Below, in pieces: positions 33,401 through 43,320 of a stretch of 64,000 nucleotides of DNA. Under the pieces are notes generated by a model. The model was not told where the DNA came from and did not search any database. It was given only the letters and a program-made list of their open reading frames with translations. This stretch comes from Pachyseris speciosa (lineage: Eukaryota; Cnidaria; Anthozoa; Scleractinia; Pachyseridae). The DNA lies in NCBI GenBank assembly GCA_016490735.1, contig JAEMWC010000105.1, positions 145,001 to 209,000 on the forward strand, in the 5' to 3' direction. The translations under genes and the position numbers were made by a program. Position 1 is the first letter of the stretch. Every line of letters begins with the position of its first letter.

Positions 33401-35230
33401 CGTCATTGATTTTAATGACCAAAGGTGTTTTTCCCACTCTCTGTGTGGCAGGAGGAGATCTTTCAAGTCATACCTATGTGGGAATGACTGAATGATTTTG
33501 GCCACACTGAAAAGCAAGGACTTTTCCCCAGAAAATTGTACGAAAAATGTGGCGCTCACGTGAATGAGAATGAAAGCAACTGGACTGAGCACATAAAATC
33601 TGTCTCTAAATTGTAAAACCTAGAAAATTTCTAAAACTTTCCACTTTGTGCATTTCTGGTCAAAGGCCTGTACTGGTTGGGCTGGACAGTTTTCACAATT
33701 AATCAATCAATCAATCATTCAATCAATCAATCAATCAATCAATCAGTTAATTATCAAGTATTAAAAAAGCAATGATAATATAATTTTTGTGGACTGCTTA
33801 ATTACAAAATTTTTTTAACAGGATTAACATACAGTCTACAACTCCTGAAGTTGATCAGTCCCTTGAGCTGAAGATATTTCTAAAGCAACTTATGACGCAC
33901 TCAAATTTTTTGTGGTTTGCTGTAATGAACCTAATACAAGTAAGTGGATGTCAAAAATTATTTCTAGCTAAATGTTAACCCATTGGCACCCGTGCCGGCC
34001 CGCAAAACCGGCCGCGCAGAACCACGTCCCTTGTACCGCTTGTGACGTCATCAGTTTTAATGCTCATGGACAACGTTTACATGTAGCATGTGTAGGGGGA
34101 AGAAATCTTTCAAACCATACCAAATAAGCATGATTCCGTCCAGCAGGCCGGAGAAAACGCGAAAACAGCAAGTGACGTTGAGCCGAAAATTTGAATGAAA
34201 ATCTTGTTCCGCTACCCACCTACACTTCCTTCCACCTAATCCTATGATCCTAAACGCTTTCCACAAATCTTTTCCCACCGAAAGGAAGCCCAGGAAATGC
34301 CCAGCAAGAGAAAAAGAAAGCGGTGCTTTCTGCGCATGCCCGAACTTTGAAAGCTAATATCAGGAGCAGAAGGGCGCGATGAACTCCACCAGCAAACAGA
34401 GTTTTTGTCAGTTTTGGTTCTTTTTGGCTAGAATCTGGCCAGAAAACGGCTCGACGGGCTTCAAAAGGCGTTTTCGGCAAAATGCTCGGGAGTCAATGGG
34501 TTAAGTAAGCCCTTTCACTCCTAAGATAAAGTTTTGATTTTGTTCCCTAACTACCTTGGCCTGGTTGTTCGAAAAGCCGGTTAACCCTAATCCAAGATTA
34601 AAAATTAGCCAAGTACCTAATTTATTTCTCTATCTACAAACGTTGTTCAACGATGATATTCTGCAGAATTTTAGTTTAGAGGACGTCAGTATCCAGAAAA
34701 GCGAAAAGCAGCACAAGAAACTTTCATCCAAAAGTTAAAAACTGCAACCAAAGTTTATGCTAATCCTGGATTAAGTTACTCAGCTTTCGGACAACTCGGC
34801 CTCAGGTCCAGTATCGATAATTATCATCATGACCGCTGAATAAAAGCACCGAGAACGCATTTTTACAGGGTCAGCCTCCATATGAAGTGAATGTAAATTA
34901 AAAAATTCCAGTGACAAGATGACCCGTTTACAGCTCTGTCTGTTGTTTAATTTTCATATTTCAGTCACCTTCCCATCGGCATTTGTGAATGTTTTACATC
35001 AGGCCGAGACTAACCCTGTATCAATGTGTCATTGCTGTTTGCATTCAGCGGTAATTGACTAAAAAATAGTTGAGAAGTTCATTTGTTGTAAATTGTGACA
35101 CATTTTCAAACCCTGTCTCCTTTTCTGTTCTTACAGAGATCAGGTTTGAGGCTGGTTTCGCTTATACTCCTGAACAATTGTTAATAATCGCTTTTATTTT
35201 GAAATATGATCGTTGACAATTGCTCAGCTA

Positions 35231-35265
<35 letters not shown>

Positions 35266-36218
35266 AAATATATGGCGCAAATTAGCAGCTTTTACCCTCT
35301 CATTCTTCACAAGTTTCTCACTGTATCTCCACATCTCTATCTTTCTGCAGGTATTTCACTGTCATTTCAACAGCAATTTTTTCCCTCTCTTCCTCGACAA
35401 GTTACTTGGGGACACCATTTCCCCTCAGACAGGCTCCATATTGTTGGGCGTGTCGTTTGTCGCACCTCATATCAACAATCTTTATTTCTTGGCTCTGTGT
35501 CGTCGATTTGGAGTGTACTCCGTGATAACGTGGTTGTTCTATGTCAAGCTTGGGCTAAGCGTTGTTATGCTGGCGTGTGGTCCTACCTGGCCACTGTTAC
35601 TTTGTTTTTATATAGCAAGGTAAGTGTAGTGGTCAGTTACTCTAACTCGGCTGTTTTCGGGAGAACTCGGATTTTCTCCGAGTATGCGTGTCACAGGATA
35701 GAAAAAAAAAGACACATCTTTCATTTATTGGTCACCCTTAAAGTTTACTTTCTCACTTCACTCTCGCTTCTCTGTTTTTCCCTAGCAATCGCGTCTTCAC
35801 AGAGGGAACGTGCAAACTTCTAAACCTGATAATCAGCGATCTTGTGGATGAAGATTTCGTTCTCCACAGTCGCAAGCAAGCCATATCAGCGTTGATATTT
35901 GGAACGTCCGCTCTTTTCTCCAAACCTGGACAAACGTTAGCCCCTCTTATAGGAACATGGCTATTGGCCGAGCAAACCGGCCACTCTCTCTTCTACTCGG
36001 ACGATCTCTGGGCGTCATCTACTAACAGAAGAACTAGCTTTCACGATAGTGCAAACGACGCATTACGCTGGGGCTGTTTTTATGTTCTTGTTTACGTGCC
36101 AATTGTGTGCGCGTGTTTGCAGATTTTGGTATGGATGCGATTTAAACTTCACGGGAGTAGACTTCGATGGGTGAAAAAAATGCGAGAGGGACGATGGTTT
36201 TCCTCTTCGGAGGTTTAA
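27470..36218 (+). CDS. MFSD13A: Transmembrane protein 180 / MFSD13A, seven exons, complete
   Basis: This is a polytopic MFS-fold membrane protein; the substrate is not established. Exons are 27470-27616, 29871-29950, 31068-31109 (42 nt), 32555-32953, 33822-33939, 35351-35619 and 35786-36218. They sum to 1488 nt (495 codons plus TAA), all joins are in phase, and donors/acceptors are GT/AG. Diagnostic segments are [20 protein letters not shown] (exon 1), [15 protein letters not shown] (exon 2), [19 protein letters not shown] (exon 4), [14 protein letters not shown] (exon 5), [19 protein letters not shown] (exon 6), and [14 protein letters not shown] plus [16 protein letters not shown] (exon 7). 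Human MFSD13A is 517 aa, so length is normal. About 12 hydrophobic segments are visible. Introns hold MITEs and a SINE, but no exon is interrupted. Confidence 0.95.
27771..27989. mobile_element. MITE built from iterated GGAACGATCTGAC word (TMEM180 intron 1)
   Basis: It starts TAAAGCCCGGTTTACTTCG, and TCGTTCCA / TGGAACGATCTGAC variants recur about ten times on both strands. The right end is obscured by the next element at 27990. Confidence 0.7.
27990..28596. mobile_element. 0.6 kb element with TIRs and TGGGGAxxTTTGA words
   Basis: TGCACCTATCAATAGTCCCG on the left pairs with CGGGACTAATATTGATAGGT on the right; the repeat extends about 60 bp inward (GGGGATACGGGATGAGGTGG / CCACCCCATCCCGTATCCCC). 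A GGTGGGGA(A)TTTGA word recurs inside both arms. The centre (28155-28345) has a minus-strand frame beginning [15 protein letters not shown] of unknown meaning. Confidence 0.75.
28604..28815. mobile_element. Degenerate MITE with AAGCCCCGGCTAC end
   Basis: Left ATAAAGCCCCGGCTACCCCG and right TTTAGTCGGGGCTTGAT are inverted. The interior has AATGTTG / CAACAT words like the 24783-25174 element but more decayed. Confidence 0.65.
29366..29712. mobile_element. MITE with iterated ACCCTTTCATATACC word, copy 2
   Basis: It shares ATGGGGAGGCTCTGCCCC / AGCAGAGCCTCCCTGTATAG ends and the TTTTAATGAAAGGCCCTTTA block with the copy at 9738-10121. A G homopolymer follows at about 29717. It ends 158 bp before TMEM180 exon 2. 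Confidence 0.75.
30586..30857 (-). mobile_element. tRNA-derived SINE (TMEM180 intron 2)
   Basis: On the minus strand GTTAGCTCAGTTGGTAGAGC (A box) and GTGGGTTTGAATCCCAGCC (B box) form a tRNA-like head. The acceptor and anticodon stems pair poorly, and an unrelated body extends to about 30590. It is antisense to TMEM180. Confidence 0.75.
31131..31424. mobile_element. Palindromic MITE immediately after TMEM180 exon 3
   Basis: GTCGTTATTAGGGTCATCAC pairs with GTGATGACCCTAATAACGGC; arms continue through TCCTCCCCACTAACGGCTGC / GCAGCCATTAGTGGGGAGGA. It begins about 20 bp downstream of the exon 3 splice donor. A second GTAAGTGTGG string follows it at 31441, resembling the true donor context GTAAGTGTAG at 31110. 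Confidence 0.8.
31430..32550. other. TMEM180 intron 3, nothing recognised
   Basis: AT-rich intronic sequence ending in a pyrimidine tract and CAG acceptor at 32552-32554. No repeat edges or coding motifs noticed. Confidence 0.4.
33000..33075. repeat. ATA/GATAAT microsatellite
   Basis: Imperfect AATGATAATGATAATGATAA array in the intron after TMEM180 exon 4. Confidence 0.8.
33701..33746. repeat. (AATC)n microsatellite
   Basis: About ten ATCA/AATC units with one interruption, 76 bp upstream of TMEM180 exon 5. Confidence 0.85.
33975..34504. mobile_element. piggyBac-like MITE with TTAA target duplication
   Basis: The element is bounded by TTAA on both sides, with termini CCCATTGGCACCCG and CGGGAGTCAATGGG. 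TTAA duplication with CCC...GGG ends is the piggyBac pattern. The roughly 520-bp interior is non-coding. It lies in the intron between TMEM180 exons 5 and 6. A truncated relative (CAACCCATTGACCCCTGAAC) is at about 33331. Confidence 0.7.
34556..34803. mobile_element. MITE with iterated CTAATCC(A/T)GGATTAA word
   Basis: GGCCTGGTTGTTCGAAAAGC on the left pairs with GCTTTCGGACAACTCGGCC on the right. CCTAATCCAAGATTAA and CTAATCCTGGATTAAG are its subterminal words. The ends resemble those of the 5.1 kb element at 38.4-43.5 kb. Confidence 0.7.
35230..35266. repeat. (GAT)n microsatellite
   Basis: Twelve or so ATG/GAT units upstream of TMEM180 exon 6. They give poly-Asp or poly-Met shadow frames. Confidence 0.9.
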
Positions 36219-37102
36219 AATATTTTAGAGGGACACTGGTGTTCCTCACAGAAGTTAAAAACATCGTATATTTAATATATTATGTTTCCCTTCCCTCCCG
36301 AATGGTTTCAGCCGATTGAAATTCGTTTTAGGCATTGGTTTTCCTTTATTACTCCCTGTGACTGGTTAGTTAAACTCGCGCCTCTTTCTCATAACCAGTG
36401 GAAGTTGGACCAAAACCAATCGCGACTTGCTCCTGCGTTTTAGCCCGCGCTCAGTTTCAACTATTTTTGCGGCGAGTTCTGATTGGTTCGTTGATCTGTT
36501 TACTTCTCTTGTGATTGGCAAGAAAAAATAGCTTAGTTTTGGTTTTACGACCCTCACGGAAACCTCTCTAATTTCCTCTTAGATCCAAACTAAGTGTCAA
36601 GTGATGTGTTTGTAGTTCTTGCTACTGTGATTTTTTCATTCCAAATCACGACAATTAAGGCGAAATTAAGCTAATGCTAAGGTTGTCGTACCTTTAATTA
36701 GCGTATCTCTTCAACTGAAAGCCACTCAGCAGTATAATCCTGCGATAAGGTTCGTTTCTCTGTTCGTAAAATAATGTCCATACCTTGGAAGTTTCCTGTT
36801 GTTACAAAGGCTCGATAGAGGGGTAACTCGGTTGAACAATGAACTCGAAGCTATCGGTAAAAGGAATATATAGGTTTATTCAACCGCAAGTGATCCTCAC
36901 TACAGGCGCTACAGGCTCTTCTCTTACTCAACATACAGCTTCTTTCACTACTTTCTCACAAGACTGCCTAAAGTAACTCGCTACAGGCATGGAGTTACTG
37001 TTTCTCACTCTAGTTTTCTTAACACTGCATCAAGTAAATTCACTGGATAGTTAGTAGAGAATACTGCTGACTAGAATACAAGCAGCCCATTAAATAATAA
37101 TC
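36219..37102. other. TMEM180 3' flank
   Basis: Likely 3' UTR and intergenic sequence. No clear polyadenylation signal could be singled out with confidence, and no repeat edge is evident. Confidence 0.35.
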
Positions 37103-37255
37103 AGGGGTCAGATTCATGAAGGCCTCCTAAGTTAAGATGTCTCCTCTGTATTGTTTTCTTACAATTGCCTTTTGTTGTGATATTAATAGCCTATTGTTAG
37201 AAAACAATACTTAGGATACATCTTAACTTAGGGGGGCTTTGTGAATCCGGCTCCA
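37103..37255. mobile_element. MITE with iterated CTTAACTTAGG word
   Basis: GGGGTCAGATTCATGAAGGC on the left pairs with CTTTGTGAATCCGGCTCC on the right. TCCTAAGTTAAGATG and CATCTTAACTTAGG, and TTGTTTTCT and AGAAAACAAT, are its internal inverted words. Confidence 0.7.
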
Positions 37256-37547
37256 GTACACACTTGCAAGGGAAACCAAGAATTGTACGAAATAACAGGA
37301 GTATATATAGCCTAGTTTCTATCAGTTCAAGATGGCGGAAGTCCACTGTATACTCTTTCTAAAAACCTCATAATATGTTGTTCAGAAAACTTCAAAGAAG
37401 TCTATCCCAGCAATATTACAGTAGGTTTAACTATTCTAATAAATTATACGTGGTTAGTTAATAGCAGTAACTTGGTATGTTCTAGAGTGTTCTACAGATT
37501 TCTAGAGTGTGTTTTAACCTGTTTCTGGTAGTTTTCCCTGTTTAGTT

Positions 37548-37653
37548 TAGCCTGTTCCAGGCTCTCAGTCCCCGCGCGATTGTCTTCCCTCGTTCTTCGC
37601 TCGTTGCCTTCGTGTTTAGCTCTTCGCTCGCTCTGAGAACCTGGAACAGGCTA
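37548..37653. mobile_element. Short palindromic element with TAGCCTGTTCCAGG ends
   Basis: TAGCCTGTTCCAGGCTCTCA pairs with TGAGAACCTGGAACAGGCTA around a CG-rich centre with repeated CTCGTT/TTCGCTCG. Confidence 0.8.
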
Positions 37654-39369
37654 TATCAATTCAATTAAGCTTCCAAGTGTATGCCCTCTCCTTGAGTTGC
37701 AGAGTGGTTAGATTCATTCGGCAGGTTAAGTATGCTGGCAATCCACTCTTTAGCGTAGAGAGATGGAATTCCTAGGCTTTCCATCTGCAAGACAATAGAA
37801 AAGACCGTCAGTTTTGTGAGCTGGATCGAATTTTGTCTTCTCAAACTTTCACGCTCGAGAATTTCGGGAAAACTACCGAGCAAAATAATAAACTCGTTGA
37901 ACCTCTATTTCGAGAAAATATTGTTACTCTTTCACGACCATGGAAAATTTGCAGAATATTTAAGAGTTTTTTTAATGGAGAAAGCATATTTAAAACAAGT
38001 GAGAATAACTTTCACTTGTCTTTGAATATAGGGAAAAAAAACAAAAGATTCAGCTATACCAAAGCTGCAATTGTTTATATTTTTTGATGACGAACTATAG
38101 GCGATTTAACAAAAAAAAAAATCAAAGTAGCTATGAACCACTGAAGTCGGAAAATGAATTAAAAACCACACTCGTGATGACATTTTAAGCATGATTTTAA
38201 TTGTAGCGGCCCTCTTCAGACCAAATAGCCTTCATTCTATGTGCTCCGTTTATCCCTGAAAAAAATATCAAAAGAAAGTTCCTCTTGTGTATACCTTTCG
38301 TTAGTCTTTCGTATTTTGATGAGTTTTGTTCCATTTGGCCGTTTCCGTGATCGCAATAGCCCATAGTTGCATGTTTAGTGACCTGGCCCCGGTTCCTGGA
38401 AAGCCGATTAGCGCTAATCGACGGATAAATCCCGCTAATCGAGGAATAAAATTTATACTTCGGTTAGATTCTGTTCCACAAAGCACGATTGGCACTATCC
38501 TAAGGATAAACCAACGGTTAAATTTAACACACCAAACGAGGTGGATTAACTCGTTAACCGCGGAATAAAATTTTGAAAACAAACAAAATGGCGGAATAAC
38601 CCGTTCGTGAATTTGGTGCAGGAAATAAGGGAAAACGACTTACATCACAAATAATACGTCTTGGAGACTTGAACGACTGAGAACTTTCAGTCCATTCAAA
38701 TTCAGGAAAGTATAAATCGAATTTTCGGTAGAAAACAGTCATCTAAAGTGAACGATGGCGAACCAAGGCGGGCAAAACATGCAAATCTTAACATTTTTGT
38801 GCCTAGTGCTCGTAGAGCCCGAGGCACTTTGTTATCGTGCACACGTGTGTGTCCGTAACTCGGGTTTTTCTCGTATTCTTTCGCCAACGACCCGAGACCA
38901 CTTTCGAGCAATATTCGTTTGATTTTCGTATCCCGAGGACGTAGATGGCAACTTTTTGCTACGATCGCTCCATGAGGTCACATTGCGCGTTTGTTCAACG
39001 ACGTTGGTAAGTTTGCTATGTTTAAGATAAATTTATCTTACTTTCCTTCTAGAGCCAGGCTCAACTTTCGGTGGATTTTCAAAGAATTTGATCTTTAAAG
39101 CAACATGAAGGGATTTTTCGAGAATTTTCTTGCTTTATCGGTAAAGAAATTGAAGAAAGTGTTGATGATTCTTCCCTCGATCAGTGGCCGTGGACGAGCG
39201 TTTCCTGCCGAATCCTGTCGTTATATGCCTTGTTTAGCGATCAGTAACTTCTACAGAAGATGGAATTTCCATGCAAAAGTAGCAAATCCTATGATAAACA
39301 GCCAACTGAAGAAAGTGTTGATGATTCTTCCCTCGATCAGTGGCCGTGGACGGCATGTACTAAAAGCAG

Positions 39370-39515
39370 GAACACCGGAACGCCGGAACACGGAACACCC
39401 CGGAATACCAGAGCACCCTGGAACACCGGAACACCCCGGAATACCAGAGCACCCTGGAACACCGGAACACCCCGAACACCAGAACACCCTGGAACACCGG
39501 AACACCCCGGAACAC
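39370..39515. repeat. Subterminal minisatellite (GGAACACCCCGGAATACCAG type)
   Basis: Units of about 28 bp (GGAACACCGGAACACCCC plus GGAATACCAGAGCACCCT) are repeated about five times. The matching right arm at 40835-40880 has only one or two units, so array length differs between the two ends of the transposon. Frames across it encode proline-rich shadows. Confidence 0.9.
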
Positions 39516-39656
39516 CGAATTTGACAGTGTTGTTTTGTTTTCCGATTACAGACCATGTAAAAAATGAAATGTAAATGTAATTTGTGTACCCACGTATAAC
39601 GAAAGAGCTTAGAGCTCGTTATAAAGTTTACGTGTATAAGATCGAATTATAATTTA

Positions 39657-39805
39657 GAAGTGTTGGTCTTTGTGGAGAGAGGAAAACCGGAGAATCCGGA
39701 GAAAAACAAACAACAAACTCTACCTTCATATGACTGCGGGTCCGGGGAGCGAACCCGGGTCACATTGGTGGGAGGCGAGTGCATTCCACCATTCCAGCTC
39801 CCCTT
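39657..39805 (-). mobile_element. tRNA-headed SINE, family S copy 3 (truncated)
   Basis: On the minus strand the B box is CCCGGGTTCGCTCCCCGGAC and the body has TTCTCCGGATTCTCCGG. It is nested inside the 39352-40891 transposon. Confidence 0.7.
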
Positions 39806-39983
39806 ATGTGATCATAGTCTCAAGAAATTTTCAAATGGTCGTGTGAATACCCGAAATGCATGATGGTCAGTTTGGTGTATAACCACTGAAATCTGTTAAT
39901 CTTTTTAATTTGTTCAACATCTCCTTTGGCTTCTTAAAACAGTAAAAAAGCCTAACGATAGGGGCTTGTAATTGAAAAAAGTT

Positions 39984-40545
39984 AAAGTGCTACTACGATC
40001 CATTAATCACTCGTCTTTTTTTTTCAAGTTTCGAAAGTGAGTTTGCTTAACACTCGACTTGCGAAATTTTGAGCTTTAATTTCAAGCAGAAGACTGTTTA
40101 CTTTGAGTACAACTTTTTAATTTAACGGTCCGCCATTACTCATGTTCATAACTGACTGATGGTCTAGGAGAGCTGGATCCAGGGTAAAATGACGTCATTT
40201 ACTCACTGGTTTAAAACTGCAGTGTGTGAATGCAGCTTATTAAGTATGCAAAACACGAGTTTGAGAGTCTGAAAGCTCAAAATTCTGGTGCTGCATACTA
40301 AATCAGCTGCGTTTACTCACACTGCATTCTTACGCTTGTGAGCTTTCTACGTCATTATGTCCTCGATCCAGTTCTCTCAAGATTTGGAAGTTAGTAATGG
40401 CGGACACTAAATAGAAATATTTCAGTTAAAATGAACTGACTTCTCCAAATTAAAGTTTGAAATTTTGCGAGTCGGTTGTTAAGCAAGCACACTTTTGAAA
40501 TTTGGAGAAAAAAGACGAGTGATTTTTTGATGGTAGTAGCACTTT
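39984..40545. mobile_element. 560-bp palindromic MITE nested in the 1.5 kb transposon
   Basis: AAAGTGCTACTAC pairs with GTAGTAGCACTTT, and AATCACTCGTC with GACGAGTGATT; arms continue to near the centre (TAAGTATGCAAAACAC / TGCATACTAAATC). A TTA/TAA duplication is possible at the ends. Confidence 0.8.
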
Positions 40546-40549
40546 AAAT

Positions 40550-40735
40550 ATTTCTTTAAAAGCTACAACTTCCTTCTACGGGAGTGGAATTTTGCGTTTG
40601 AGATGGGGGGGCTTCCTTTTCGTTTCTTTATTTGTTCCTTTCTTTACCTCTACCTGCTTATTTCGTTATTTACTTATTTCTTTATTTTTTTATTTATTCG
40701 TTCTTTCTTTCTGTCTTTTTACTTTTTATGTTTTA
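40550..40735. other. Pyrimidine-rich spacer
   Basis: TTTC/TTAT-rich low-complexity sequence inside the 1.5 kb transposon. Confidence 0.5.
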
Positions 40736-41044
40736 GCGCCTGCTTCTAAGCTCTTTGTGTTACGTGGGTAAACAAATTACATTTACATTTTATTTTTTAC
40801 ATGGTCTGTAATGGGAAAACAAAACAACACCATCAAATTCGGTGTTCTGGGGTGTTCTGGTGTTCCGGTGTTCCTGGTTTTAGTACATGCCGCCGTGGAC
40901 AAGCGTTTCCTGCCGAATGCTGTCGTTATATGCCTTGTTTAGCAATCAGTAACTTCTACAGAAGTTGGAATTTCCATGCAAAAGTAGCAAATCCTATGAT
41001 AAACAGCCAAAAGGTGTACCATGACGATCCTACTGCACTCGTTG

Positions 41045-41195
41045 GCGAGTGCTATAAACTCCCTCAGGAGTGCCAAACGTCCCTTCGGGGAGCCATAACT
41101 AACCTCCCTCGGGAGTGCCAAATGTCCCTTCGGGGGAGCCATAACTAAACTCCCTTGGGAGTGCCAAACAAAATCCCTTTGGGGAGTCATAAATT
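41045..41195 (+). repeat. Short tandem array upstream of the 2A-OTU ORF
   Basis: Three to four units of about 45-55 bp contain CCCTCGGGAGTGCCAAA, TCCCTTCGGGGAGCCATAA or close variants. It ends 130 bp before the ORF. A regulatory role is only a possibility. Confidence 0.75.
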
Positions 41196-41326
41196 TATCA
41201 AAAGACAACAACTTCTTTGAAAGCGCCAATCAAAATTGAGCCTTGTTCTAATGAGTTATCAAATGTAAGCCATGAAATGAAAAACACAGACACTCTCGAC
41301 TATGTGTAAAACATGCTAAATGCAGG

Positions 41327-41887
41327 ATGAGAGAAAGAGAGCCGTCTCAGATCAAGATGAAAACTATTATTAATTTGCTCAAAAAGAAAAAGTCACGTGA
41401 CAAATTCAAGAAAATGATATTGAAATATGTACCTGTTTCATCTATTTTGTACAAAGTTGCAAAATATTTCACTCATTGGAAAATGAAGTATATTCGCAAA
41501 GAAAATAGTTTCTATAGTTCAAATTTTTATGCATTTAAAGTTAAGGGAGAAAGATATTCTGTGGCTAAACGCAAAGTGTCATTATCAGGTGATGTTGAAT
41601 TAAATCCTGGTCCTATGTTTGGCAACACTTTTGAAACCATTTCCTTTACCAACCATAATTTTGTATTGAGATATGGAATGCTTAGACATGGATTACAGCC
41701 ATTAGATGTAGGTGGTGAAGGTGATTGTTTATTTAAATCAATATCGCATCAGTTATATGGTGATTCAAACCATCATGCTGAAATTAGAGCAACAGCTGTG
41801 AGATTCTTATCTGATAATCCTGATCGGTTCATAGTTGATATCACAGATATCGGTTCATATCGGTTCATATCACAAAAGACCAATTAG
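41327..41887 (+). CDS. 2A peptide plus OTU-family cysteine protease ORF (truncated)
   Basis: An open frame of 186 codons. Residues 1-88 are strongly basic; residues 89-96 are DVELNPGP, an exact 2A ribosome-skipping motif preceded by Gly. Then HGLQPLDVGGEGDCLFKSIS (121-140) carries the OTU catalytic Cys signature GDCLF (Cys134), followed by the helix HAEIRATAVRFLSDN. The catalytic His region is missing: a small duplication (TATCGGTTCA twice, near 41850) precedes the stop, so the copy is damaged. OTU domains are deubiquitinase-type proteases and are found in several eukaryotic mobile elements. Which element this belongs to is not known. Confidence 0.75.
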   Translation: MREREPSQIKMKTIINLLKKKKSRDKFKKMILKYVPVSSILYKVAKYFTHWKMKYIRKENSFYSSNFYAFKVKGERYSVAKRKVSLSGDVELNPGPMFGNTFETISFTNHNFVLRYGMLRHGLQPLDVGGEGDCLFKSISHQLYGDSNHHAEIRATAVRFLSDNPDRFIVDITDIGSYRFISQKTN

Positions 41888-42356
41888 AAGATTTGTTCCT
41901 AAATGCTAGCACAGTACAGATGGTTGTAGATAATTCTATGCATGTCGTAGATCGTGCAGTTTCTTCTTCCAAAAGGTATATAGAATAACTTTCCTGATAC
42001 AAACTCTTTTACAGCTATTCTTGAGATGAAAGATTTGTTTAAAGACATCAACCTCATTTACCAAAAGAATTGAATGACACTCTTGCTGAAGGCTGTTGTG
42101 TTGACTTTATTTTTGAAAATTACCAAATCATGCTTTGTATGCAACAATACCTATATGATGAAAATGCTAAAACCTGCAAACGTACTCGACTTTGTAGACT
42201 ATACAACAGTATACAACATCAAACTTGCGTTTGCACACCATTTCAGGTGCCAAATGATACACAACTCAACAACTCTGATGCTGTATAGTGAAGTTTGAGT
42301 CTGGTCAAACTTCTACTTGACAACCATAAGACTCTTCTTACAAGTCTAATAGTTTA

Positions 42357-42612
42357 TGGCATAATAACTATTAATAGAAAGTACCATTACATGTTTTTAT
42401 CACTTAGTTCTTGTTCAATTATGAATTGTTACAGTTGATACTTATGTCACAATAAAGTTTCATGTTGTTGTAACAAAATTTATTATAAAAGTTTAAAGCA
42501 TAATTACTATAAATAGAAATTACCATTACATGTTTTTATTACTTAGTTCTTGTTCAATCGCGAATTGTTGCAGTTGATACTTATTTCACAATAAAGTTTC
42601 TTGTTGTTGTAT
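42357..42612 (+). repeat. Tandem 139-bp repeat with AATAAA signals downstream of the 2A-OTU ORF
   Basis: Two copies of a segment containing TACCATTACATGTTTTTAT, ACTTAGTTCTTGTTCAAT and CACAATAAAGTTTC start at about 42360 and 42499. Each has a polyadenylation-like AATAAA near its end, so this looks like a duplicated 3' UTR/terminator of the gene that held the OTU ORF. Confidence 0.7.
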
Positions 42613-43320
42613 CATGTAGTCATTGCAGATGATACTACTTTTCATAAGTTATTCGTAAGCCTAAACATTCGCGACAACATCGTCAACTAACTCTTTTAAA
42701 CGGTAAGATCTTAAAAATAAATAGCTATTCTATTCTAGCAGAGGCTTCACGAAGCAGAAAATAAGCAGCAAAGCTTTGATTTTAGTTATGCTGAGCGCGA
42801 GAGAAAAACAACACGCAACGACTAAAATATTTTTTAGCACTTGCATTTCTGTATATATTTTCCTTTACCCTTCGACATAACGTTTCGCCTGTTTGAGGAA
42901 TACAAATTTTTAATTAAATAAAATTCTTGCAACAAACTGCATTAGAAAGAAGTTAAAAGGAAATACAAAGGCATTGCTTCAGTCTAAACTAAACTTCACA
43001 TCACCTTATTGTTTACAAAAAGAGGATTTTATTTTATCTCTGTACGTATTCAACCGATTTATGTTAACAACGCTGCTTCAAACTTTACATCTTTAATATA
43101 CAGATTTAACCAGTGCTTTTGTAGCTAGAATTCGACACTGAAAGAATTGTTTTTGTTCCAAACTATACCTTTATCTTAAACTATGACAAAATAAGAAGGT
43201 TTGATTAATACAATTTATGACGCCGTTCTTTCCGTGAATCGGAAAACAACTAAACGCTTCGAGTTCGTGCACATCTTCGCTTCGCATTTTCCTGCGCATC
43301 GTCATTTCGCGCGCGTTTGC
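42613..43320. other. AT-rich interior of the 5.1 kb composite
   Basis: No reading frame, RNA fold or repeat edge was recognised. Confidence 0.35.

Larger units (their letters stand above)
39352..40891. mobile_element. 1.5 kb non-autonomous DNA transposon with 9-bp target duplication
   Basis: Termini are GGCATGTACTAAAA and TTTTAGTACATGCC, flanked on both sides by GCCGTGGAC (39343-39351 and 40892-40900). The inverted repeats extend inward through an AACACCGG-rich minisatellite on the left and its shorter GGTGTTCC counterpart on the right, then CAAAACAACAC and TTACATTTACATTT blocks. A 9-bp duplication is the size made by Mutator-like elements; a 7-bp reading with a CGGCATG end is also possible. 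Its interior has a SINE and a palindromic MITE. Confidence 0.8.
39149..41012 (+). repeat. Tandem duplication of a 158-bp segment, second copy split by a transposon
   Basis: Copy 1 (about 39149-39306) starts AAAGTGTTGATGATTCTTCC and ends CTATGATAAACAGCCAA. Copy 2 starts at about 39307, is cut at CGTGGAC (39351) by the 1.5 kb insertion, and resumes at 40892 to about 41012. The two copies differ by a few substitutions. This fixes the order of events: duplication first, insertion second. Confidence 0.85.

Noticed and set aside
35206..35349. Poly-Asp / poly-Met N-terminal extension to TMEM180 exon 6
   Set aside because: It is a (GAT)n microsatellite in the intron; the CTGCAG acceptor at 35350 and phase with exon 5 place the exon start at 35351.
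39251..39574. Proline/threonine- or Cys/Ser/Gly-rich repeat proteins
   Set aside because: All are frames through the subterminal minisatellite on both strands.
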